Source: Halalkalicoccus subterraneus | GTDB taxonomy: Archaea > Halobacteriota > Halobacteria > Halobacteriales > Halalkalicoccaceae | Assembly (NCBI RefSeq): GCF_003697815.1 | Contig: NZ_RDQG01000063.1 | Coordinates: forward strand, 1-34,489 | Direction of reading: 5' to 3' | DNA: 34,489 nucleotides | Shown here: positions 29,100 through 34,489 of the stretch, in pieces | How positions within the stretch are numbered: the stretch's first letter is position 1 | How the letters are laid out: the number at the start of each line of letters is the position of its first letter | The notes under the pieces: generated by a model | The model's database searches: none | What the model saw: the letters and a program-made list of their open reading frames with translations, nothing else | Told to the model about the DNA's origin: nothing | Made by a program: the position numbers and the translations under genes

Positions 29100-31010
29100 A
29101 TGAGTGGGGCATCCCGAGACGTCGTCGAACCGACGGGCGAGGACACCGAGTTCGTCTTCTTCAGCGGGAAGGGTGGCGTCGGCAAGAGCACGGTGAGCTG
29201 TGCGACCGCCGCGTGGCTCGCCGACGAGGGCTACGACACCCTGCTGGTCACGACCGATCCCGCGCCGAACCTTTCCGATGTCTTCGGCCAGCGGATCGGC
29301 CACGCGATCACGCCGATCGAGACCGTCGAGAACCTCTCCGCGATCGAGATCGATCCCGACGAGGCCGCCGCGGAGTACCGACAGCGCACCCTCGAACCGA
29401 TGCGTCAACTCCTCGACGACGAACAGATCGAGACGATCGAGGAGCAACTCGACAGCCCGTGTGTCGACGAGATCGCCGCCTTCGACCGGTTCATCGAGTT
29501 CATGGACGATCCGGAGTACGACGTGGTGGTGTTCGACACCGCGCCCACGGGGCATACGATCCGCCTCATGGAGCTTCCGACCGGCTGGAACGAAGAGTTA
29601 GAGAACGGCGGGGCGACCTGCATTGGCCCGGCGGCCTCGATGCAGGACCAAAAGGAGCGCTATGAGGCGGCCATCGAGACGCTTTCCGACGGTGAGCGCA
29701 CGTCGTTCGTGTTCGTCGGCCGGCCCGAGGAGGCCGCGATCAACGAGATCGAGCGCAGTTCCGAGAACCTCGCCGAACTGGGGATCGGGACCGATCTCGT
29801 CGTCGTCAACGGCTACCTGCCCGAGACGGTCTGTCAGGATCCCTTCTTCGAGGGCAAACGCGAGGACGAACAGGCGGTCCTCGAGGAGGTCAGCTCGACG
29901 TTTGCCGACCAGCCGGTGGCGACGTACCCGCTCCAGCCCGGCGAGATCACGGGGACGGACCTGCTCGCGGACGTGGCGGGGGTCCTCTACGAGGGCGAGG
30001 AGGCGACAGTCGAGGTCGACGCCGACACCAAAGCGACGGACACGACCGAACCGCTCCACGCGGGGACGGACACGGACGCCGTCATGGACCGACTCCGTCC
30101 CGAGGAGGACACCCGATACCTGTTCTTCACCGGCAAGGGTGGCGTCGGCAAGAGCACGATGGCGGCGACGACCGCGACGGCGCTCGCCGACGAGGGCTAC
30201 GAGACGCTGATCGTCACCACCGACCCGGCCTCACACCTCCAGGACGTGTTCGGGACGGCGGTCGGACACGACCCGACCCCGGTCGGGATCGACGGGCTCG
30301 AGGCCGCCCGGATCGACCAGGAGAGGGCGCTGTCCGAGTACAAAGAGGGGATGCTCGCACAGGTCGAGGCCTCCTTCGAGGGCGACGAGGACACCGACGT
30401 CGAAGCGGTCAAAGCACAGGTCGCGGAGGAACTCGACAGCCCGTGTGCCGAGGAGATGGCGGCCCTCGAGAAGTTCGTGGGCTACTTCGACGATCCCGAC
30501 TACGACGTCGTGGTGTTCGACACCGCGCCGACGGGCCACACCCTCAGGCTGCTCGAACTGCCCTCCGAGTGGAAGGGCTTCATGGATCTCGGATCGCTGA
30601 CCAAGGAGGCCTCGGGATCGGGCGCGAAGTACGACCGGGTCATCGAGACGATGCGCGACCCGGAGCGGAGCTCGTTCGTCTTCGTGATGTACCCCGAGTA
30701 CACGCCGATGATGGAGGCCTACCGCGCCGCCGAGGACCTGCGCGAACAGGTCGGCATCGAGACGGCGCTTGTCGCGGTCAACTACCTGCTCCCCGACGAG
30801 TACGGCGACAACGCCTTCTTCGAGAGCCGGCGCGAGCAACAGCGCGAGTATCTCGCGGAGATCCGTGAGCGCTTCTCGGTACCGGCGATGCTCGCACCGC
30901 TTCGCGAGAGCGAGCCGACGGGCGTCGAGGAGCTCCGACGCCTCGGCGATGACGTCCTCGCCACGGCGGAATCGACACGGAACGACCAGCCGACGATCGA
31001 GATCCAATGA
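29100..31010 (+). CDS. arsA: Arsenite-stimulated ATPase ArsA, tandem double domain
   Basis: 636 residues with two homologous ATPase halves, the architecture of bacterial pump ArsA. Walker A GKGGVGKST occurs at 23-31 and 345-353, and the ArsA-specific DTAPTGHT occurs in both halves. Candidate metal-binding cysteines are Cys121 (LDSPCVDE), Cys174 (GATCIG) and Cys449 (LDSPCAEE), matching E. coli Cys113, 172 and 422. These features separate it from single-domain Get3-like tail-anchored protein ATPases. It receives As(III) from ArsD and energises Acr3. ATG 29100 was chosen (the frame is open further back inside arsD). Its TGA overlaps the hcsL ATG. Confidence 0.96.
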   Translation: MSGASRDVVEPTGEDTEFVFFSGKGGVGKSTVSCATAAWLADEGYDTLLVTTDPAPNLSDVFGQRIGHAITPIETVENLSAIEIDPDEAAAEYRQRTLEPMRQLLDDEQIETIEEQLDSPCVDEIAAFDRFIEFMDDPEYDVVVFDTAPTGHTIRLMELPTGWNEELENGGATCIGPAASMQDQKERYEAAIETLSDGERTSFVFVGRPEEAAINEIERSSENLAELGIGTDLVVVNGYLPETVCQDPFFEGKREDEQAVLEEVSSTFADQPVATYPLQPGEITGTDLLADVAGVLYEGEEATVEVDADTKATDTTEPLHAGTDTDAVMDRLRPEEDTRYLFFTGKGGVGKSTMAATTATALADEGYETLIVTTDPASHLQDVFGTAVGHDPTPVGIDGLEAARIDQERALSEYKEGMLAQVEASFEGDEDTDVEAVKAQVAEELDSPCAEEMAALEKFVGYFDDPDYDVVVFDTAPTGHTLRLLELPSEWKGFMDLGSLTKEASGSGAKYDRVIETMRDPERSSFVFVMYPEYTPMMEAYRAAEDLREQVGIETALVAVNYLLPDEYGDNAFFESRREQQREYLAEIRERFSVPAMLAPLRESEPTGVEELRRLGDDVLATAESTRNDQPTIEIQ

Positions 31011-31375
31011 GTGAATCCACGACCACCGACGCCGACGTCGAGACGCGATTGACCGAGTTCGTCGACGCGATCGGCGAGTCAGAGCGATACGAGCGGTTCG
31101 TCGCGAGCCAACAGCGATTGGAGAACGACGAGGAGGCCCGGCAACTGTTGGGCGAGTTCCGACGAAAACGACGCCAGCTTCAGAAGAACGGCTTCGACGG
31201 GGAGACGATGGCGGAGCTACGCGAGCTTCAAGAGGAGATGGACGACGACGAGACCATCAACGAACTGCGCGAGGCCGAAGCGGCGCTGATCGACCTGCTC
31301 GATGAGACGAACGACGTCGTCAGTGAGCGGATCGGTGAGGAGTTCGCCCGGAGCACCGGAGGTGGGTGCTGTTGA
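31007..31375 (+). CDS. hcsL: Halo-CC-star protein HcsL: YlbF-like helical protein ending in Cys-Cys
   Basis: A 122-residue, almost wholly helical acidic protein that matches the YlbF/YmcA-type pattern (ETRLTEFVDAIGESERY, RLENDEEARQLLGEFRRKR, then LRELQEEMDDDETINEL). It ends ARSTGGGCC, with the two cysteines as the last residues (121-122) and no other cysteine. I recognise it as the haloarchaeal family named HcsL for its C-terminal CC before the stop. It is coupled to arsA by an ATGA overlap. In Bacillus, YlbF/YmcA partners bind an Fe-S cluster through C-terminal cysteines; by analogy the CC tail may hold arsenite or a cluster (inference). Function not established to my knowledge. Confidence 0.85.
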   Translation: MSESTTTDADVETRLTEFVDAIGESERYERFVASQQRLENDEEARQLLGEFRRKRRQLQKNGFDGETMAELRELQEEMDDDETINELREAEAALIDLLDETNDVVSERIGEEFARSTGGGCC

Positions 31376-31554
31376 GCGCGACCGACTCCGAGGTGCTTTC
31401 GGCGGCCGAGCGGTTGGCCGACGCGCTCGCGGAGACGAAGACTCACTCGGACTCCGAGGAGTTCGAGGCGCTCCTGACCGAGTGCAACGAGGGAATCGAA
31501 CGCGAACTCGGTATCGACTACGGCGCGGTCTGTGGCGACGACGGCTGTTGCTAA
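31372..31554 (+). CDS. hcsS: Halo-CC-star protein HcsS: small protein ending in Cys-Cys
   Basis: About 60 residues: a helical N-terminal part (SEVLSAAERLADALAETKTH, EEFEALLTECNEGIE) similar to the first helices of YlbF proteins, then GIDYGAVCGDDGCC with the CC as last residues. Cysteines are at 38, 54, 59 and 60 when counted from TTG 31372. That TTG overlaps the hcsL TGA (TTGA), mirroring the ATGA couplings before it; GTG 31366 is the alternative start. Paired with HcsL, so the two probably form a complex sharing clustered terminal thiols. Role in arsenic handling is inferred from the operon. Confidence 0.82.
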   Translation: MSATDSEVLSAAERLADALAETKTHSDSEEFEALLTECNEGIERELGIDYGAVCGDDGCC

Positions 31555-31597
31555 CCGGCCGGACCGATGCCGTCTCCCGTCGTAGTTCGGCGGGCGA

Positions 31598-32026
31598 TCA
31601 CGACCCCGAAAGCGCCGCGGCGAAGTCGTCGACCGGGATCACCGAGTAATCGACCGTGAGGATATCGCCAGTCGCGCGGATCTTGCCGACGAACTGTGAA
31701 ATGGTCTCCAGATCGCCCTCGAGGACGAACAGTTCCATGCAGTAGTGGTTCCCGACGTGGCTGTGGAAGTTCGAGGCGACCAGCGACTCGTGTTCGTGGC
31801 GCAGACGCATCATGCGCTCCTCGACGCTGGTCGTCTCATAGTCGAACAGCACGGTCACGACACCCATCAGGTCGTGACCCTCCAACTCCCTGTCCTGGAA
31901 CTCCCCCAGCAAGTTCCGCGAGGCCTCGCGGACGACCTCGCTGCGGCCGGTGTAGCCGTGATCGCCCGCAAACTCGTCGATCCTGTTCAGAAGCTCCTCG
32001 GGCATCGAGACGCTGACGACTGTCAT
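31598..32026 (-). CDS. nikR: Nickel-responsive regulator NikR
   Basis: A 142-residue ribbon-helix-helix repressor with an ACT-like C-terminal metal domain. [17 protein letters not shown] is the RHH DNA-binding strand and helix, and [19 protein letters not shown] the metal site. His77, His88, His90 and Cys96 match the square-planar Ni ligands of E. coli NikR (His76, 87, 89, Cys95) with a shift of one. It converges on hcsS (43 bp between stops) and is not part of the ars operon. A palindrome covers its own start codon, suggesting autoregulation. No nickel transporter is encoded in the window. Confidence 0.92.
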   Translation of the reverse strand: MTVVSVSMPEELLNRIDEFAGDHGYTGRSEVVREASRNLLGEFQDRELEGHDLMGVVTVLFDYETTSVEERMMRLRHEHESLVASNFHSHVGNHYCMELFVLEGDLETISQFVGKIRATGDILTVDYSVIPVDDFAAALSGS

Positions 32027-32039
32027 GTATTAATCCATG
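32024..32039. promoter_or_regulatory. Candidate NikR operator over the nikR start codon
   Basis: CATG-T-ATTAAT-C-CATG, a 16-base inverted repeat perfect except for one base in each half. The first CATG contains the complement of the nikR ATG. It lies 12-27 nt from the TATA-like TCTTACT (32051-32057, minus strand), so a bound repressor would cover the transcription start. Confidence 0.6.
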
Positions 32040-32050
32040 GGGAAGGAGAT

Positions 32051-32057
32051 AGTAAGA
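32051..32057 (-). promoter_or_regulatory. TATA-like element of nikR
   Basis: TCTTACT on the minus strand, about 27-28 nt before ATG 32026; a second TATTTTAG lies about 14 nt further upstream. Confidence 0.45.
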
Positions 32058-32089
32058 GTTGCTAAAATACGGGCGATATGCGGGTCGAG

Positions 32090-33517
32090 TTATGAATCGT
32101 CGGCGAGCGCCTGCCACGAGAGTCTGAGGTCCCGCGCCGCTTCGGTCTGGTCGATTCGTCTCGCCGTGGTTCGTTCGGGTGCCGCCTCGATCGTCTCTCG
32201 GTCCTCGTCGGCCACGGCGTTGAACGCGGCGGCGAGCTGGTCGAGCGAGCGGCTGTTCTCGACTTCGGTGGGCTCGGTCATCAGCGCCTCGCTCACGAGT
32301 TCGGGCCACTTGGTCGTCGGCGGGTGAACACCGTAATCGAGCATTCGCTTGGCGACGTCGGCGGCGTCCTGCTCGCCCGCACTCGCGACGAACTCGTGGT
32401 GGAACGGCTCGTATGGGGTGTCGTACTCGATCCGGCTCGCGAGGTAGTTCGCGTTGAGTACGGCCTTCGCGCTCGCATCAGCCAGTCCTTCGTCGCCCAG
32501 TCGGGCGATGTAGGCGTAGGCCTTGATCAGGACGAGCCAGTTGCCCGTAAAGCCGTGGACCTTCCCGATCGAGCGCTCGGGCTCGAACAGCTCGTAGCCG
32601 GTGTCACTCTCGCGGACATGGGGACTTGGCAGGAACTCCGCGAGTTCCTCGCTGACGCCGACCGGGCCGGCACCGGGCCCGCCCCCGCCGTGGGGCGTCG
32701 CGAACGTCTTGTGGACGTTGTAGTGCATGACGTCGAAGCCCATGTCGCCGGGGCGCGCTCTCCCAAGGAGGGCATTCAGGTTTGCCCCGTCGTAGTACAG
32801 CAGGCCACCGACGTCGTGGACCATCCCGGCGATCTCCTCGATCTCGCGCTCGAACAGTCCTAGAGTGTTGGGGTTGGTGAGCATCAGCGCCGCCGTCTCC
32901 TCCGAAAGGGCGGCCTCCAGCGCGTCGAGATCGACCCGCCCGTCCTCGCCGGAGGGCAGTTCGACCACGTCGTAGCCGCCCAGCGCGGCGCTCGCGAAGT
33001 TCGTCCCGTGGGCGGCGTCGGGGATCACGACCTCGGTTCGCTCGTCCTCGCGCGATTCGTGGTAGGCCTTCGCGATCAGGATGCCGACGAACTCGCCGGC
33101 CGCACCCGCGGGCGGCTGGAGGGTGACGGCGTCCATCCCACCGATCCGGGCGAGTTGACTCTCCAACCTGGCGAGCAGTTCGAGCGTGCCCTGGACGCTC
33201 TCGGGCGAGCGATCCGGGTGGACGCCCGCCGACGGCAGCGCTGCGACGTCCTCGGTGAACTTCGGGTTGTACTTCATCGTGCAGCTTCCCAATGGATAGG
33301 GACCGCTATCGACCCCGTAGTTCATCTGGCTGAGTCGGGTGTAGTGGCGCGCGAGTTCGGGTTCCGAGAGTTCCGGCAGCGAAAGCGAGTCGCGTTTCAG
33401 GTCGTCGGGTAGCGGGACGTCGTCGGTGTCGATGGTCTCCTCGCTTTTCTCCGAGAGTAGCGGCTCGTAGCCGTCCTCGTCCGTGTTCCAGCGTGCTTGC
33501 GTGTAGTCGAGCGTCAT
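32090..33517 (-). CDS. gcvPB: Glycine dehydrogenase (decarboxylating) subunit 2, P-protein
   Basis: The 475-residue catalytic half of the split glycine-cleavage P-protein, which decarboxylates glycine and passes the aminomethyl group to the lipoyl H-protein. Seen: [34 protein letters not shown] (near the PLP site), and [20 protein letters not shown] with the PLP-binding lysine in NVHKTF. ATG 33517 ([16 protein letters not shown]) matches the family start; the longer frame to 33844 lies within gcvPA. Its ATG overlaps the gcvPA TGA (ATGA). Confidence 0.96.
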   Translation of the reverse strand: MTLDYTQARWNTDEDGYEPLLSEKSEETIDTDDVPLPDDLKRDSLSLPELSEPELARHYTRLSQMNYGVDSGPYPLGSCTMKYNPKFTEDVAALPSAGVHPDRSPESVQGTLELLARLESQLARIGGMDAVTLQPPAGAAGEFVGILIAKAYHESREDERTEVVIPDAAHGTNFASAALGGYDVVELPSGEDGRVDLDALEAALSEETAALMLTNPNTLGLFEREIEEIAGMVHDVGGLLYYDGANLNALLGRARPGDMGFDVMHYNVHKTFATPHGGGGPGAGPVGVSEELAEFLPSPHVRESDTGYELFEPERSIGKVHGFTGNWLVLIKAYAYIARLGDEGLADASAKAVLNANYLASRIEYDTPYEPFHHEFVASAGEQDAADVAKRMLDYGVHPPTTKWPELVSEALMTEPTEVENSRSLDQLAAAFNAVADEDRETIEAAPERTTARRIDQTEAARDLRLSWQALADDS

Positions 33518-34489
33518 TTGGCGGCCTCCCTGAAGGCGGTGACCAGCGCGTCCGTTTTCCCTCGATTCGTCTCGGTCACACACAGTTGGACGAGGTGCTT
33601 GTCGACCGCGTGGACCGCGAAGCCGTACTCCTCGAGCGTTTCGCGTACGGCGGGTGCCGGCTGGTCGGTCCGGGCGACGAACTCTCGGAAGTGATGCCGG
33701 TCGTGGACCGGGGCTTGTACTCCGACGATGTCGTCGAGGCGCTCGGCCAACTCGACGGGCGCTTCGAGACATTCGCGGGCGAGCTCTACGAGCCCCGAGG
33801 GACCGAGCGAGGCGGCGTGGATCGCGGTCCGCAGCGCGACCCACGCCTGGTTCGTACAGATGTTCGAGGTCGCGCGCTCCCGGCGGATGTGCTGTTCACG
33901 CGTCTGGAGGGTCAGCGTGTAGGTGCGCTCGCCCGCGGCGTCGGTACTCGCACCGACCAGTCGTCCCGGAACCTGCCGGACGAACGCCTCGCGGGTGGCG
34001 AAAAGCCCGAGTCCCATCCCGTAGCTCGTGCCCAATCCGAGGGTCGCGGCGTCGCCGATCACGACGTCCGCGCCGATGTTCTTGGGTTGTTCGAGCACCG
34101 ACAGCGCGATCGGGTCCGAACCGAGGGTAAAGAGCGCGTCGTTGTCGTGTGCGAGCTCCGCGATCCTGCCCAGGTCCTCCTCGATAGTTCCTCGAACGGT
34201 GGGGCTTTCGGCGTAGATCATCATCGTCTCCTCGCTTGCGAGCTCCGCGAGCGCCTCCCTGTCTGCGTTCGCGTCGTCGTTCGGGTACGTCTCGACCGCG
34301 AGCCCCACACCCTCGGTGTAGTTCTCGAGGACCGAGCGGCGTTCGTCTCTCATGAGGTCGGGAACCAGAACGGTCGACCCGCTCGTTTCTCTCACCCGGT
34401 CGGCGAGCGTCGCGGCCTCGCCTAACGCCGTCGCGGCGTCGTACATCGAGCAGTTCGCGATTTCGAGTCCAGTTAGCTCGACCAGCATC
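33514..34489 (-). CDS. gcvPA: Glycine dehydrogenase (decarboxylating) subunit 1, 5' end outside window
   Basis: C-terminal 324 or so residues of the non-catalytic half of the P-protein. The visible part begins at [20 protein letters not shown], which is internal in the family (full length about 440-450 residues), so about 120 N-terminal residues lie beyond the right edge. Later motifs include [17 protein letters not shown] and [19 protein letters not shown], typical of GcvPA. It precedes gcvPB with a four-base overlap; the upstream gcvT/gcvH genes would be expected further right. Confidence 0.94.
   Translation of the reverse strand, partial: MLVELTGLEIANCSMYDAATALGEAATLADRVRETSGSTVLVPDLMRDERRSVLENYTEGVGLAVETYPNDDANADREALAELASEETMMIYAESPTVRGTIEEDLGRIAELAHDNDALFTLGSDPIALSVLEQPKNIGADVVIGDAATLGLGTSYGMGLGLFATREAFVRQVPGRLVGASTDAAGERTYTLTLQTREQHIRRERATSNICTNQAWVALRTAIHAASLGPSGLVELARECLEAPVELAERLDDIVGVQAPVHDRHHFREFVARTDQPAPAVRETLEEYGFAVHAVDKHLVQLCVTETNRGKTDALVTAFREAAK

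Noticed and set aside
29100-31010. arsA as a Get3-type tail-anchored protein ATPase
   Set aside because: Two fused ATPase halves, the three metal-site cysteines and the adjacent arsD and acr3 genes point to the arsenite pump ATPase.
31555-31597. Rho-independent style terminator between hcsS and nikR
   Set aside because: Short GC-rich CCGGCCGG palindrome only, no T-run on either strand.
33518-33844. In-frame extension of gcvPB into gcvPA
   Set aside because: It lies inside the coding sequence of gcvPA, is Arg/Pro-rich, and the ATGA overlap plus the [11 protein letters not shown] start are typical of GcvPB.

Overview
The window looks like chromosome from a halophilic archaeon (class Halobacteria). 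GC is high, the proteins are strongly acidic, many genes have an AT-rich TATA-like element about 24-27 nt before the start codon (leaderless transcripts), and several families are typically haloarchaeal (HalOD1, DUF7504/DUF7344-like, the PccX subunit, split GcvPA/GcvPB, halo-CC-star proteins). The tRNA gene does not encode CCA. I see no transposase, integrase, rRNA or CRISPR array.

Layout. Bases 1-3055 (minus) hold a propionyl/acetyl-CoA carboxylase operon, pccB-pccX-biotin carboxylase, the last cut by the window edge. A Na+-dependent NSS-type transporter follows, then a decayed SDR fragment and a DUF7504-like plus HalOD1 pair. From 6283 to 10743 (minus) lie an MDR oxidoreductase, an ABC-2 exporter (permease and ATPase) and an alkaline-phosphatase-superfamily enzyme. 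sucC-sucD (plus) face gshA, and a threonine synthase paralogue and a GNAT/zinc-ribbon protein follow. Bases 16440-20988 hold a tiny membrane protein and a DUF4129 / DUF7269-DUF58 fusion / DUF7519 operon converging on a MoxR ATPase. Next come tRNA-Val(CAC), an adenine-deaminase-like amidohydrolase, PduO-type cobalamin adenosyltransferase and an MFS transporter. The right edge carries nikR and gcvPB-gcvPA (the latter truncated).

The most distinctive region is 25.4-31.6 kb, an arsenic-resistance island: ArsC (three-Cys reductase), ArsR with a CVC sensor motif, a RidA-like protein, the Acr3 permease, the ArsD metallochaperone and a double-domain ArsA ATPase. Joined to arsA by stop/start overlaps are two small proteins ending in Cys-Cys, recognised as HcsL and HcsS ('halo-CC-star'), whose role is not known to me. 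The inferred flow is: ArsC reduces arsenate, ArsD passes arsenite to ArsA, ArsA energises Acr3, and ArsR derepresses. HcsL/HcsS and the RidA-like protein are the uncharacterised parts.

A second pattern is that pccB, the ade-like gene and the MFS gene each appear to be preceded by a 10-14 codon mini-ORF. Each mini-ORF starts about 26-29 nt after the TATA-like element, and its TGA overlaps the main start codon, which suggests translation by coupling from a leaderless peptide.

All functions are assigned by reading motifs and family resemblance. No database search was run.
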